This document shows, piece after piece, positions 15,456 to 25,624 of a DNA stretch of 56,820 nucleotides. This DNA is from Verrucomicrobiia bacterium (GTDB lineage Bacteria > Verrucomicrobiota > Verrucomicrobiia > Limisphaerales > Fontisphaeraceae), in NCBI GenBank assembly GCA_026414565.1, contig JAOAIT010000001.1, forward strand, positions 1 through 56,820. The letters run 5' to 3'. The notes below the pieces were generated by a model that saw nothing but the letters and a program-made list of their open reading frames with translations, did not search any database and had not been told where the DNA came from. How positions within the stretch are numbered: position 1 is the first letter of the stretch; every line of letters starts with the position of its first letter. The position numbers and the translations under genes are program-made.

Positions 15456-16907
15456 ATGAAATCTTCACTTACCTGCCGCATTGGGGTGGCGCTGGTCCTG
15501 GCCCTGCTGGCCCACCCGGCCTGGCCCGCGACCCCCAAGGCCCACTACACCATCGTGGTTTCCCAATCCACCCAGGCTGACGCCGGCTGGAAAAAAGTGG
15601 TGGAGGCGCTCAAGGCCAAACACCAGGCCAGTGTCGTCACCTATGAACGGGAGGTGACGGAGGCGCTGCTCAAATTGCGGGCCGGCCCCTACTCGCGGTA
15701 TGTCTGTTTTGTGGCGCGGCCGGAGGAGGCCACGCGCAAGCTGGTGGGGCAGGTGCATCGGATGATGCGGCAGTTGGACGAGGATCCCTACACCGATGGC
15801 TTCTGGGGCATATTGACGGGCTATGATGCCACCAACGCGCTCCGCATTGCCCAATATCGCAAGCCGCTGACGGTGCGCAAGGTGGCCTCGGGCACGGAGA
15901 TTGCCCTGGAGCAATGCGAGGAAGGTTTCTGGTACGACGAGCTGGTGAAGAACAAGCATGTGCGCAAGGACAAGGGCGGCCCCGTGCGGGTGTTGCAGGG
16001 GCCGGATGACACCACCGAGGCGCTGGTGAAAAGCCTCAACGAGTACCAGCCTGATTTGTTTGTCACCTCCGGCCACGCCACCGAGCGGGATTGGATGATC
16101 GGCTTCCGGTATCAGAACGGCTTTTTCAAGTGCGCCCAGGGGCAGTTGTACGGCGAGGATACCCGGAAACAAAAGCATCCCATCCACTCACCCAATCCCA
16201 AAGTGTATCTGCCGATTGGGAACTGTCTGATGGGGCATATTGATTCGCGCGAGGCCATGGCGCTGGCGTGGATGAACAGCGCCGGGGTGATGCAAATGAT
16301 CGGGTACACCGTGCCCACCTGGTACGGCTATGCCGGCTGGGGCTGTCTGGATTATTTTGTGGAGCAGCCCGGGCGTTACACGTTCACGGAGGCCTTTTTT
16401 GCCAACCAGCACGCGCTGATTCACCGCTTGAAAACCTATTTCCCCGGCACCGAGCGCTTCGACCCCGACACCGCCGGGAGCAACAGCCCGCCCGTGGTGG
16501 TGACCGAGCAGGCCAAGGCGGCCGGGCTGAGCGCCAATGATGCGCGGGGGTTGTTTTTTGACCGGGACGTGGTGGCGTTTTACGGGGACCCGGCCTGGGT
16601 GGCGCGCATGGCGGAGGGGCCGCGGGCCTACGAGCAGACGCTGGAGGTGAAGAAGGACCGGTGGACGCTGACGCTCAAGTTGAACCGCGGCGAGCGCTCG
16701 TTTGCGCCCGTCAACACCAACGGCTCGCAGCGCGGCGGGCGGCCGATTGTGGCGTTTCTGCCGGTGCGGGTGCGGGATGTGCGCGTGGAGGAGGGCGCGG
16801 ATTTGCAGCCGGAGATCGCGGATGATTTTATTTTAATCCCCAACCCGCGGCAGGCTGATCCGCATCGGGTGTATCGCGTGGTGTTTCGCGCCACGCCCCT
16901 CCCGTAA
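15456..16907 (+). CDS. secreted caspase/gingipain-like (clan CD-like) protein
   Basis: ATG 15456 starts a 483-residue protein with a Sec signal peptide (KSSLTCRIGVALVLALLAHPAWPA). No recognised family name applies with certainty. The central part has DLFVTSGHATERDW (His207) followed about 45 residues later by VYLPIGNCLMGHID (Cys257) and MALAWMNSAGVMQMIGYT. A His at the end of one strand and a Cys at the end of the next is the arrangement of clan CD peptidases such as gingipains (C25) and caspases. The C-terminal 100 residues are beta-rich, like the Ig-like end of gingipains. It is divergent from an AraC regulator. Proteolytic activity is inference; the homologue could be inactive. Confidence 0.6.
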   Translation: MKSSLTCRIGVALVLALLAHPAWPATPKAHYTIVVSQSTQADAGWKKVVEALKAKHQASVVTYEREVTEALLKLRAGPYSRYVCFVARPEEATRKLVGQVHRMMRQLDEDPYTDGFWGILTGYDATNALRIAQYRKPLTVRKVASGTEIALEQCEEGFWYDELVKNKHVRKDKGGPVRVLQGPDDTTEALVKSLNEYQPDLFVTSGHATERDWMIGFRYQNGFFKCAQGQLYGEDTRKQKHPIHSPNPKVYLPIGNCLMGHIDSREAMALAWMNSAGVMQMIGYTVPTWYGYAGWGCLDYFVEQPGRYTFTEAFFANQHALIHRLKTYFPGTERFDPDTAGSNSPPVVVTEQAKAAGLSANDARGLFFDRDVVAFYGDPAWVARMAEGPRAYEQTLEVKKDRWTLTLKLNRGERSFAPVNTNGSQRGGRPIVAFLPVRVRDVRVEEGADLQPEIADDFILIPNPRQADPHRVYRVVFRATPLP

Positions 16908-16914
16908 AGGCGCC

Positions 16915-17709
16915 TTAGACGGCAATCGGCGCCTTGATGGGCGGATGCGGATCGTAGCCCTCCAGGGTGAAATCCTCGTATTTGAAGTCGTGGATGTTTT
17001 TGACTGCGGGATTCAGGCGCATGCGCGGCAGGGGCCGGGGCTCGCGGGTGAGCTGCAGTTTGGCCTGCTCCAGGTGATTGGCGTAAAGGTGCAGATCGCC
17101 GAAGGTGTGGATGAACTCGCCCGGCTTCAGGCCGGTGACCTGCGCCACCATGAGCGTCAGGAGGGAGTAGGAGGCGATGTTAAAGGGCACCCCCAGAAAG
17201 AGATCGGCGCTGCGCTGGTACATCTGGCAGCTTAGTTCGCCGTCCATCACAAAGAATTGAAACAGGGCGTGGCAGGGCGGCAGGGCCATCTGGTCCAGCT
17301 CGCCGGGATTCCAGGCCGAGACGATGAGGCGGCGGCTGTGGGGGCGGGTGCGGATTTCTTCAATGACCTGGTCAATTTGATTCACCGAGGTGCCGTCGGG
17401 GCGGCGCCAGTCGCACCACTGGGCGCCGTAAATACGCCCCAGGCTGCCATCGGGCGCGGCCCATTCATCCCAGATCGTCACGCCCCGCTCCTGCAGCCAG
17501 CGCACATTGGTGTCGCCCCGCAGAAACCACAGCAGCTCGTAGATGATGGATTTGATGTGGAGCTTTTTGGTGGTCAGCAGGGGAAAACCCTCGCGCAAAT
17601 CAAAGCGGGCCTGCGCGCCGAACACGGCGTAGGTGCCCACACCTGTGCGGTCGGGGCGGAATTTGCCCTTTTCCAGGACCAGTCGGAGCAAATCCAGGTA
17701 TTGTTTCAT
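16915..17709 (-). CDS. thyA: thymidylate synthase
   Basis: The 264-residue enzyme makes dTMP from dUMP with methylene-tetrahydrofolate. Visible motifs are DRTGVGT near the start, the catalytic Cys in [13 protein letters not shown], the phosphate-binding [17 protein letters not shown] and the C-terminal [10 protein letters not shown]. Length and ending match the E. coli enzyme exactly. ATG 17709 overlaps the stop of the upstream glycosyl hydrolase/transferase fusion gene (ATGA), so it is cotranscribed with it, an unusual partner. It ends 7 bases from the convergent caspase-like gene. Confidence 0.98.
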   Translation of the reverse strand: MKQYLDLLRLVLEKGKFRPDRTGVGTYAVFGAQARFDLREGFPLLTTKKLHIKSIIYELLWFLRGDTNVRWLQERGVTIWDEWAAPDGSLGRIYGAQWCDWRRPDGTSVNQIDQVIEEIRTRPHSRRLIVSAWNPGELDQMALPPCHALFQFFVMDGELSCQMYQRSADLFLGVPFNIASYSLLTLMVAQVTGLKPGEFIHTFGDLHLYANHLEQAKLQLTREPRPLPRMRLNPAVKNIHDFKYEDFTLEGYDPHPPIKAPIAV

Positions 17710-20300
17710 GGGGCCGGAGGGGAGTTGGCGGGGGCGGCGGGCGCGGCCGGCGGATGGAGCGGCTGGCCGGTGGTGGCCTTTAACTTGATCATGCCAAACT
17801 GCCGGGCCACTTCATCCAAAAAGGCATGGACCAGACATTGGAGGTTGCGCTGCTCCTGGGCAAAAAACCAGCCCAGCGCGGGCAGGGTGAGCAACAACAG
17901 CCAGATCCAGGGGAAATAGGGGCGGGTGAATCCAATGACCAGAATCTCAAAGGCGGCCGCCGCCCCAAAGGCCACCCGCGCCGGCAGGGACCACATGCTG
18001 CGCAGGCGGCAGCGGAAGAGTTGCCGCCCGCCGGGGAACAGCTCGGCCACGGTGGTGAGCTGGACGCGGCTCCAGCGGCTGCCGTAAATTTCCACGTCAT
18101 ACTCGCTCCAGCCGTTGTCGGGCTTGTGCTGCCAGCCTTCGTCCTCCAGGCGGCGCAAAATGCCTTTGAGGAACTCCACGCGGTCCACCCAGCGCTCGGC
18201 CCAGTAGGCCGCCAGATCCAGCGGCTCGCCGCTGTCGCGCAAGGCCATGGAATCGAGTTTTTCCAGGGCGTTGACGGGGGTGGGACGGTAGGTGAGCCGC
18301 TGCCGGTAGCGCGCCCAGCCCCGCACCAGCGGCTGCAGCAGATACAACAGGGCCACCAGCGGGCGGCTCCACCACACCTGCCGGTTGGGCGGCAGCTCCG
18401 CCTGCCACGCCGCGGCCACGCAGATGCCCAGCGTGGCCAGCAGGGAAGTGGCGGCGACGGGCAGCAGGAAACCAAAAGGCACTGAGAGCAGCAGCAGCGG
18501 CAGCGTCACCACCAGGTGGTACTCGAAACTGGTCATGAGCATCAGGGTGAACGCCGGCCGGGGCGTGTACAGCGTTTGAAACTGGCCGGTGCCAAAGATG
18601 CCGTGATACACGATTTCGCGCTTGGCCAGCACGCCCAGCTTGGCCGCCGTGTAGATGCGGCCGGCCCAGAGGCTTCCGCCCAGGGCGTTGAAGTACTCCG
18701 GATGCTTGCGGATGAGCAGCGCCTCGGCCTCGCCGTAACCCTGTTGCTGGCGCAAGTAGGCCTCCACGGTGGAGCGCCGGTAATGCCACACAAAGCCCGC
18801 CGGGCTGAAGCCGATCCACAGCCCCTGCTGCTGCAGGCGCCAGCAGATGTCCACATCATCGCCCGCCTTGCGAAACACCGGATCAAACCACCCCACCGCG
18901 TCCAGCGCCCATTTCCAGAAGGCCATGTTGCAGCCCGGGATATGCTCGGCAATCCGGTCCGTCAACATCACGTGCGCCGGCCCGCCCGGCGACACCATGA
19001 CCGCCGCCGCCACCAGCGAGTCCTCCGGCGGCAGGAAGTTGTGGCCGCCGATGCCGGCGTACTGGCCGCGCAACAAATCGCCCACCAGATAATATAGCCA
19101 GTCTTCATCCGCCCGGCAGTCCGAGTCGGTGAACGCCACGATTTCCCCCGTGGCGGCGGCAATGCCGGTGTTGCGGGCGGCGCTGAGGCCCTGATTGCTC
19201 TGCCGGATGTAAAGCACCGAGGGATATTGCGCCGCCAAATGGGGCGTGGTGTCGGTGGAGCCGTCGTCCACCAGGATGACTTCGTAGTTGGGATAGTGCA
19301 GCGTTTGGAGCGAATCCAGACAGGCCTTGAGGGTGCGCGCCCCGTTGTAACTGGCCACGACCACGGAGACCTTGGGGGTTTGCGGCAGGGGGTAATACGG
19401 CGCCTGGCGAAAGGCCGCCTGCACCGCGGCAAACGAAGGCTTGGGCTGGCGGTCGCGGGTGGTCAACCCCATCGCCCAATCCTCCACCGGCTGCCCGGCC
19501 CGCCACCAGTCATCGGTGAAACTGAACACCACCGCGCCGGCCAGGCCGTTGCGGAAGGCTGTTTCAATCTGCCAGGTGAGCATTTCGCATTTTTGCTCCT
19601 CGCCTTCCCGCAGCGAGTCCACGCCAAACTCGCCCAGCACCAGCGGCTTTTGATCGGCCATCATCTGCAGCCGCGCCAGGTAATTGTCCAACGCCCGGCG
19701 CTGATGCAGATAGACATTGAAACAAAGGAAATCCAGGTTGCGCGGCCGCAGGTACTCCGTGGGCGGGAAATTGGTGAAGGTGCACAGGCAGCCGGGATCG
19801 GCCGCCTTGGCCACGTCCACCAGCTCCTCCAAAAACGCCGCCACCCGCCGCTGCCCCAGCCAGCGCACAATGTCCGGCGGGATTTCATTGGCCACACTGT
19901 AGGCCAGAATGGCCGGATGCCCCGCCAGGCCGGCCACCGTCTGGCGCACGGCATCGCGGGCCTCCTGCAGGCGCTGGGGCGAATCCAGGAAACAGAGATG
20001 ATGGCTCCAGGGAATGTCCACCAGCAGGCGCAGCCCGAACTCCTGCGCCAGATCCGCCAGCCAGCGCGGCGGCGGATGGTACACGCGGAGGGTGTTGGCC
20101 CCCAGGGTCCGGATCAGCTCAAAGTCCCGCGCCGCCTGCACCTGGCTGGGGAAATGGCTGCCGTCGGGTCCCGGCGCAAACGGCCCATAAGTCACGCCCT
20201 TGAGGTAGAACTTCTCCTCTCCGGCGCGGAAAAACTTGCCATCCACCCGGATTCGTGTCCGGGTGCCTGAGCCTGCCGCGATGGTTGCCTCGGTCGCCAT
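17706..20300 (-). CDS. fusion of a GH2-like TIM-barrel domain and a family 2 glycosyltransferase
   Basis: The 864-residue protein has two enzyme halves. Residues about 20-300 resemble the catalytic barrel of GH2-type glycosidases, with [20 protein letters not shown] (acid/base candidate Glu139) and VLGEFGVDS (nucleophile candidate Glu224). From about 308 a GT2 glycosyltransferase follows: [20 protein letters not shown] (345-350), DSD (392-394) and DDVD (481-484). Two or more hydrophobic segments near the C-terminus ([24 protein letters not shown] and further on) suggest membrane anchoring. ATG 20300 begins the conserved part; upstream codons in frame look non-coding. The protein probably makes or remodels a surface polysaccharide. 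It is coupled to thyA by an ATGA overlap. Confidence 0.82.
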   Translation of the reverse strand: MATEATIAAGSGTRTRIRVDGKFFRAGEEKFYLKGVTYGPFAPGPDGSHFPSQVQAARDFELIRTLGANTLRVYHPPPRWLADLAQEFGLRLLVDIPWSHHLCFLDSPQRLQEARDAVRQTVAGLAGHPAILAYSVANEIPPDIVRWLGQRRVAAFLEELVDVAKAADPGCLCTFTNFPPTEYLRPRNLDFLCFNVYLHQRRALDNYLARLQMMADQKPLVLGEFGVDSLREGEEQKCEMLTWQIETAFRNGLAGAVVFSFTDDWWRAGQPVEDWAMGLTTRDRQPKPSFAAVQAAFRQAPYYPLPQTPKVSVVVASYNGARTLKACLDSLQTLHYPNYEVILVDDGSTDTTPHLAAQYPSVLYIRQSNQGLSAARNTGIAAATGEIVAFTDSDCRADEDWLYYLVGDLLRGQYAGIGGHNFLPPEDSLVAAAVMVSPGGPAHVMLTDRIAEHIPGCNMAFWKWALDAVGWFDPVFRKAGDDVDICWRLQQQGLWIGFSPAGFVWHYRRSTVEAYLRQQQGYGEAEALLIRKHPEYFNALGGSLWAGRIYTAAKLGVLAKREIVYHGIFGTGQFQTLYTPRPAFTLMLMTSFEYHLVVTLPLLLLSVPFGFLLPVAATSLLATLGICVAAAWQAELPPNRQVWWSRPLVALLYLLQPLVRGWARYRQRLTYRPTPVNALEKLDSMALRDSGEPLDLAAYWAERWVDRVEFLKGILRRLEDEGWQHKPDNGWSEYDVEIYGSRWSRVQLTTVAELFPGGRQLFRCRLRSMWSLPARVAFGAAAAFEILVIGFTRPYFPWIWLLLLTLPALGWFFAQEQRNLQCLVHAFLDEVARQFGMIKLKATTGQPLHPPAAPAAPANSPPAP

Positions 20301-20412
20301 GGTCCCTGCCCGCGTGAACGCCTGCCGTTGTGCCGCGCTGCCAGCGGGGCGTGGATCAGCCCTGCCGCCGTTCAACCTTACGTGGCGGCGGGGTGGTCCG
20401 CAAGCCCTCCCG

Positions 20413-21225
20413 TCAGATCGTCTGCGCCAGGAAGCCGCCGTCCACCCGGAGATCGGCGCCGGTGACAAAGGAGCTGGCCGCCGGACTGGCCAGGAAGATG
20501 GCCGCCCCCACCAGCTCGTGGGCTTCACCAAAGCGATTCATCGGCGTGTGGCTCCAAATCTGCCGGGTGCGCTCGGTGGGCGTGTTGTCCTCGTTGAACA
20601 GCAGCCGCCGGTTTTGATCCGCCGGGAAGAACCCGGGCGTGATGGAATTCACCCGCACCCCATAGGGCGCCCATTCGCGCGCCAGAAACCGCGTCAGATT
20701 CAACACCGCCGCCTTGGAGGCGGAGTAGGAAACCACGCGGGAGAGGGGAATATGCGCCGAGACCGAGGCGATGTTGATGATGCTGCCCTTGCGCCGCGCC
20801 ACCATGCCCGGCCCAAAGACTTGGCAGGGAAAGAGCGCGCCCGCCACCAGGTTCAAATCGAAATTGCGCCGCCAGTTTTCAATCGGGATGTTTTCAAACG
20901 GATTGTCCGGCGTCACTGTCACCTTGGGATCATTGCCCCCGGCGGCATTGAGCAGGATGGTGGCCGGGCCGAGCGCCGCCTCGAGGGCCTGCCGGGCCTG
21001 CTCCAGGCTTTCCTTCTCCATGGCGTTGGCGGCAAAGGCCTGGGCCACGCCGCCCTTTTGTTGAATGCGCTGCGCGCACGCCTGCGCGGCCTCCAGCCGC
21101 AAATCCAGCACCGCCACCCTGGCCCCGGCCAGGGCAAAACCCTCGGCGATGGCTCCCGCCAGCACGCCGCCGGCGCCAATCGCCACCGCCACTTCGCCCT
21201 TTAGTGAAAATAAATCCGTGCTCAT
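20413..21225 (-). CDS. SDR-family oxidoreductase, D-mannonate oxidoreductase-like
   Basis: The 270-residue short-chain dehydrogenase has a Rossmann glycine motif (GAGGVLAGAIAEGFA), NAAGGND, the catalytic SVSAHIPLSRVVSYSASK with YxxxK, and GVRVNSITPGFF. The overall pattern, with the insert between strands 4 and 5 and the FFPADQNRRLL stretch, is like the SDR-type fructuronate reductases/mannonate oxidoreductases (YjmF/UxuB-like). They interconvert fructuronate and mannonate in hexuronate metabolism. No other hexuronate gene is nearby, so the substrate stays uncertain. It is 112 bases upstream of the GH-GT fusion gene on the same strand. Confidence 0.82.
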   Translation of the reverse strand: MSTDLFSLKGEVAVAIGAGGVLAGAIAEGFALAGARVAVLDLRLEAAQACAQRIQQKGGVAQAFAANAMEKESLEQARQALEAALGPATILLNAAGGNDPKVTVTPDNPFENIPIENWRRNFDLNLVAGALFPCQVFGPGMVARRKGSIINIASVSAHIPLSRVVSYSASKAAVLNLTRFLAREWAPYGVRVNSITPGFFPADQNRRLLFNEDNTPTERTRQIWSHTPMNRFGEAHELVGAAIFLASPAASSFVTGADLRVDGGFLAQTI

Positions 21226-21364
21226 AAGGTTGTGTGATTGCTCGGCGGGCCGGGGTCATCTTGGGCGATGCCAGGCCCGCCTCCACCGCCCCAGTCTGCC
21301 AGACCCCGCCCGCTTTGCCAGCAGAAATGAACCCCCGCACCGAATACCCGCCACGCTGCGCCGG

Positions 21365-23140
21365 TCAGGCGTTGGGGGAAGGCGCGCCTTTGGGCGGCGG
21401 CGTCTTTTCGTTCTCCCCCGCCGGGCGCACGGCGGGATCGTCGGGATGATGTTTCTCCAGCCAGCGCCGGGGCACCCGGCCATCCCACCAGGCGAGATTC
21501 ATGGGATAGACCTCCGGATCAAAAATCACGTGATAAAAATGCCAGACCACGATGGCCAGGCAGGCCAGAATGGCCTCGTAATAATGGATGGTGGTGGCCA
21601 CTTCAATCACCCAGCGCGGCACCCAATGGGTCGTTTCCACTTTGAACCAGATCGCCAGGCCGGTCACCCCCATGATGATCGTCCCCCAAATGACGGCCCA
21701 ATATTCGATTTTTTCCACGTAACTGAAGCGGCCGGCCTTGGGGCCGGCCCCGCGGCCGGTTAGCGCATGGCGCAGGGCGGCCAAGCAGGCGCGCCAGTCG
21801 CCGCCCCGCCAGAGCAGATCGCGCCAGAGCTGGCGGCCTTTGGGGGTGGCGGCCAGATAAACCAGATGCCACACCCCCACCCCCAGGAGCACCACCCCGG
21901 CCACGCGATGCACCCAGCGCCGGATCTCCTCGTCCGCCCCAAACAACCAGGCCAGGCGGGACTCGGGAAACTTGAGGGCAAACCCGCTGACGGCCAGCAC
22001 GATGAAGCTCAGGAGCAGCAGGCCGTGCTGCCAGCGTTGATGGCGGTCCATGCGCTCAACCAAGGGGCCGGCGTGCTGGCGCCAGTGCAGGAGATGACGC
22101 CACCACAACAGCGCATTGTGCAGCAGCATGGCCCCCACGATCCCGAAAATCAGCGCCAGATAAATGCGGCGCACCCAGAAATTGATGCGGGCCGCCAGGT
22201 CCGAAGTTTCACCCGCGTCCACGTGGATTTTGCCCTCGGCAAATTTGGCCGTGGCGCCGGGATGACATTTGCCGCAGGTTTCCGGCAGATGCAGGGGATG
22301 GATGGTGGAGCGGGGATCGGTGGAGGGCAGAATGCGGTGGTAGCCGTGGCAGCTTGAACAGTTGGCGGCCCGCGCGTACCCGCCCTGTACCGCCAGCCCG
22401 TGATAACTCTCGTAAAAGGTTTTCACCCGGTTGGCCGGCAGGCGGAATTTGGCGTTGATGCGCTCGGAGGCGTGGCACTTGCCGCAAACATCGCCGGAGA
22501 CTTTCAGCCCGGCGCTGCCTTTGAGGGTTTCGATGCGGTGCTCGCTGTGGCAGTCGGTGCAGGTGGCGGCTTCGCGCACGCCCCGCGCCACGGCCTGCCC
22601 GTGGACACTGTCTTTGACCTCCGCCGCGGCCTCGGGATGGCATTCGCCGCAGGTCTGGCCGAGGCGTGACCAGTGCAGGGGGGAATCAATCACGGTGGGG
22701 CGCAGAATGTCATGCCGGCCGTGGCAATCGGCGCAGGTGGGGGCGGCGTCCTTGCCCTGTTGCAGGGCCAGCCCGTGCACGCTGGCGCCGTAACTGGCCG
22801 TCTGGGCGGCGTGGCAGGTGTCGCAGCGGGCGGGCTTGGCGGCCACGCCGTCATCAGGGTGTTTGTCGGTGATGTCCCCGTGGCACGACACGCACCAGTT
22901 GGTGCGGTGCACCGAGCGGGCCAGCACCGCCGCATCCACGTACAAGGAGATGGCGCGGCCCTGGGCATTGGTCTTGGAAAGCTCCTTGTCTTCGTGACAA
23001 TCCAGACAATCCTTGTTGGGCCGCGGCGCGGCGGTCAGGCCGCTGGCCAGCAGGCCGATGAGCCACAACAGGGCCAGCCACCAGGAATGGCGCCAAACCC
23101 ACACCGGCGGGATCAACCGCCCTCTTTGCCAGCGAGGCAT
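21365..23140 (-). CDS. nine-haem cytochrome c fused to a cytochrome b561-like membrane domain
   Basis: The 591-residue protein starts with a signal/anchor helix (WWLALLWLIGLLASGLTA). Its periplasmic part has nine CxxCH haem-binding motifs (CLDCH, CVSCH, CDTCH, CADCH, CGECH, CTDCH, CGKCH, CSSCH, CGKCH). From about residue 320 there are five membrane segments with paired histidines, like the cytochrome b subunits of hydrogenases and formate dehydrogenases. One chain therefore combines a quinone-facing diheme b domain with a multihaem c domain. This fits a quinol dehydrogenase that passes electrons to periplasmic acceptors. It sits upstream of no obvious reductase gene. Confidence 0.88.
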   Translation of the reverse strand: MPRWQRGRLIPPVWVWRHSWWLALLWLIGLLASGLTAAPRPNKDCLDCHEDKELSKTNAQGRAISLYVDAAVLARSVHRTNWCVSCHGDITDKHPDDGVAAKPARCDTCHAAQTASYGASVHGLALQQGKDAAPTCADCHGRHDILRPTVIDSPLHWSRLGQTCGECHPEAAAEVKDSVHGQAVARGVREAATCTDCHSEHRIETLKGSAGLKVSGDVCGKCHASERINAKFRLPANRVKTFYESYHGLAVQGGYARAANCSSCHGYHRILPSTDPRSTIHPLHLPETCGKCHPGATAKFAEGKIHVDAGETSDLAARINFWVRRIYLALIFGIVGAMLLHNALLWWRHLLHWRQHAGPLVERMDRHQRWQHGLLLLSFIVLAVSGFALKFPESRLAWLFGADEEIRRWVHRVAGVVLLGVGVWHLVYLAATPKGRQLWRDLLWRGGDWRACLAALRHALTGRGAGPKAGRFSYVEKIEYWAVIWGTIIMGVTGLAIWFKVETTHWVPRWVIEVATTIHYYEAILACLAIVVWHFYHVIFDPEVYPMNLAWWDGRVPRRWLEKHHPDDPAVRPAGENEKTPPPKGAPSPNA

Positions 23141-23224
23141 GATATTAAAACCTAGGCCCCCGGCGGGCGGTTGACTTGCCGGATTTTGCCAAAGTTTTAA
23201 CTTTTGCCGTCGTCCCGCCCCTTT

Positions 23225-24763
23225 TCAACGGGCTGGGCGCCAGCGGCGCAGGGCCTGCACCAGGCCCTCAATGGTATGTTCCCGGGCCTCGATGGTGGGG
23301 GTGACGTTCAGCCGCTGCAGGGCCTTGGAAGTCTCCGGCCCGATGCTGGCGGTTTTGAGGCGGGGGAATTGCGCCAGGCGCGCCGGCAGATCAAAGCGCG
23401 CATGAAAATGCTCGACGGTGGAGCTGCTGGTGAAGGTGATCCAGTCGGCCCCCTCCTCCTTGAACCGCTCGGCGGCGCCGGTGACATCCTCCGTTTCCGC
23501 CACCGTGCGGTAGCAGGCCACATCATCCACAATCGCGCCCATTTCGGTGAGCAGGCGGGGCAGCTCCGGGTTGGCGGTCTCGGCGCGGAGGAGGAGGATT
23601 TTGAGATTTTCCACGCTGCCATGCTCGCGGATGGCGCTGGCCACCTGGGCCGCCAGATACTGGCGCGGCATGGCATCCACGCGCAAATGGAGTTCCTGCA
23701 GTTTGGCCGCCGTGGCCGGCCCGATGGCGGCCAGGCGCACGTTGCCCAGGGCGCGCACGTCGCCGAAGGCCTTGAAGAAATAATCAAAAAAGGCGGTGAC
23801 CCCGTTGGGGCTGGTGAAGACGAGCCAGTCGTAGCAACCGATGCCCTCCAGGGCGTCCTTCAAGTCCTCGAGCTGGCGGCGATCCGTCAGGGGCGCGATC
23901 TTGATGGTGGGGATTTCCAGCACATCGGCCCCCAATTCCAGCAGTTGCCGCGAGAGCTGGCTGGCCTGCTCGCGGGTGCGGGTCACCACCACCCGCTGGC
24001 CAAACAGGGGCCGGTGCTCAAACCAGTTCAACCGCTCGCGCAGATTCACCACCTCCCCGATCACCGTGACCGCCGGGGCGGTGAAACCCCGCTGGGCGGC
24101 CAGCTCGCCGATGGTGGCCAGCGTGCCCACCAGGGACTCCTGCCGCCCGGTGGTGCCCCACCGCACCATGCCCACCGGCGTGGCGCCGTCCAGGCCATGC
24201 CGCATCAGCTCCCCCGCAATTTCCTTGATGCGCTCCACGCCCATCAAAATGACCTTGGTGCCCGGCGTGCGCGCCAGTTGCGCGTAATCCAGGGCCGTCT
24301 CCCCCTTGGTGGGATCCTCATGGCCGGTGAACACGGTGAAGGACGAGCAGCAGCTCCGGTGCGTCAGCGGAATGCCGGCATAATTGGGCGCGGCGTAGAT
24401 GGAGGAAATGCCCGGGACCACTTCAAAGGGAATCCCGGCGGCCGCCAGCTCTTCGGCCTCCTCGCCGCCCCGGCCGAAAAGGTAGGGGTCGCCGCCCTTG
24501 AGGCGCACGACGGTTTTGCCTTCGCGGGCTTTTTGCACCAGCAGGGCGTTGAGCTGGTCCTGCGGGATGGCGTGCGCCTTGGCCCGCTTGCCGCCATAGA
24601 TGATCTCCGCCGTGGGCGGGGCCAGCCGCAGCAGCTCCGGATTCACCAGCGCATCATAAACCACCACCTCCGCGCGTCCCAGCAGCTCCGCGCCACGCAG
24701 GGTCAGCAGGCCGGCGTCGCCGGGGCCTGCGCCCACCAGATAAACTGTGCCCACCGCTTTCAC
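23225..24763 (-). CDS. uroporphyrinogen-III C-methyltransferase/synthase fusion (CobA-HemD)
   Basis: Residues 1-250 or so are a SAM-dependent uroporphyrinogen-III methyltransferase with VYLVGAGPGDAGLLTLRG, RLKGGDPYLFGRGGEE, EVVPGISS and GIPLTHR. Residues about 255-512 are a uroporphyrinogen-III synthase (VVVTRTREQASQLSRQL, WLVFTSPNGV, TSSSTVEHF). Together they close the tetrapyrrole ring and make precorrin-2/sirohydrochlorin precursors; such fusions are common in Gram-positive bacteria and Verrucomicrobia. It is 84 bases upstream of the multihaem cytochrome gene on the same strand, a sensible neighbour for a haem-demanding protein. Confidence 0.95.
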   Translation of the reverse strand: MKAVGTVYLVGAGPGDAGLLTLRGAELLGRAEVVVYDALVNPELLRLAPPTAEIIYGGKRAKAHAIPQDQLNALLVQKAREGKTVVRLKGGDPYLFGRGGEEAEELAAAGIPFEVVPGISSIYAAPNYAGIPLTHRSCCSSFTVFTGHEDPTKGETALDYAQLARTPGTKVILMGVERIKEIAGELMRHGLDGATPVGMVRWGTTGRQESLVGTLATIGELAAQRGFTAPAVTVIGEVVNLRERLNWFEHRPLFGQRVVVTRTREQASQLSRQLLELGADVLEIPTIKIAPLTDRRQLEDLKDALEGIGCYDWLVFTSPNGVTAFFDYFFKAFGDVRALGNVRLAAIGPATAAKLQELHLRVDAMPRQYLAAQVASAIREHGSVENLKILLLRAETANPELPRLLTEMGAIVDDVACYRTVAETEDVTGAAERFKEEGADWITFTSSSTVEHFHARFDLPARLAQFPRLKTASIGPETSKALQRLNVTPTIEAREHTIEGLVQALRRWRPAR

Positions 24764-24872
24764 GCCTCCAGTCTAGGCGCTGAACCGGCAACACGCAACG
24801 CCGGCCTTTGGCCGGCCCGGCCGGTGATTTTGCGCGTGACATCCGCCGCCGCGCATGGTGTAACGCGGGGCC

Positions 24873-25505
24873 ATGACGCTGGCAACCGATTGGGTCCCCG
24901 CCGCCGAGCGCGACTCGCGCTGGCTGATGGTGGTGCTGCACGGGCTGGGCGACAGCCTGGAAGGCTACCGCTGGCTGCCCGAGGAAATGGGCCTGCCCTG
25001 GTTGAACTACCTGCTGGTCAACGCGCCCGATCCCTATTTCACCGGCTATTCCTGGTTTGATTTTCCCGGGGACCCCATGCCGGGCGTGCGTCGCAGTTAC
25101 CGGCTGCTGGCCGGGCTGCTGGACGCCCAACGCGCGGCGGGTTATCCCACCGCCCAGACGTACCTGTTTGGCTTCAGCCAGGGCTGCCTCATGACGTGGG
25201 TCACCGGCGTCAAATATCCCCATCGCCTGGCCGGCTGCGTGGGCATCAGCGGTTTTCTGCCCGACCCGGAGGCCCTGCTGCGGGAAAAATCGCCCGTGGC
25301 GCACACCCAGCGATTTTTGATCACCCACGGCACGCTGGATCCGCTCCTGCCCTTTGCCGCGGCCCGGGCCCAGGCCCTGCAGATGAAGGCGGCGGGCCTG
25401 CAGGTGGAATGGCATGAGTTTGCCAAGGCCCACACCATCGCCGGGGAGGCGGAAATGGCCGTCATCCGCCGTTTTGTCGAGCGCTGCCGCCAGCCCGCCG
25501 CCTGA
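24873..25505 (+). CDS. carboxylesterase/phospholipase-type alpha/beta hydrolase
   Basis: The 210-residue protein has the alpha/beta hydrolase landmarks of the LYPLA/YpfH family. They are MVVLHGLGDSLEGY (oxyanion region), the nucleophile elbow GFSQGC, the acid Asp in THGTLDPLLPF and the His in KAHTIAGE. It should hydrolyse short esters in the cytoplasm, since no signal peptide is present. It is the first of three same-strand genes with fabI and a radical SAM gene, but 120 bases separate it from fabI. The substrate is unknown. Confidence 0.88.
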   Translation: MTLATDWVPAAERDSRWLMVVLHGLGDSLEGYRWLPEEMGLPWLNYLLVNAPDPYFTGYSWFDFPGDPMPGVRRSYRLLAGLLDAQRAAGYPTAQTYLFGFSQGCLMTWVTGVKYPHRLAGCVGISGFLPDPEALLREKSPVAHTQRFLITHGTLDPLLPFAAARAQALQMKAAGLQVEWHEFAKAHTIAGEAEMAVIRRFVERCRQPAA

Positions 25506-25624
25506 ACCGGGGCTTGCGGGAATGGCGGAAGCCGGTATGTTGGGGCCGGGGAGGCGCCCGGAGCGCGCTGGTCAAGCGGCGGCCCTTGGCGTATGCTGCC
25601 CCGCATTATCACGATTATTAGAAC

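Noticed and set aside
16909-16933. GGCGCC pair between the caspase-like gene and thyA as a bidirectional terminator
   Set aside because: The arms are short, overlap the thyA stop region, and no T-run follows on either strand.
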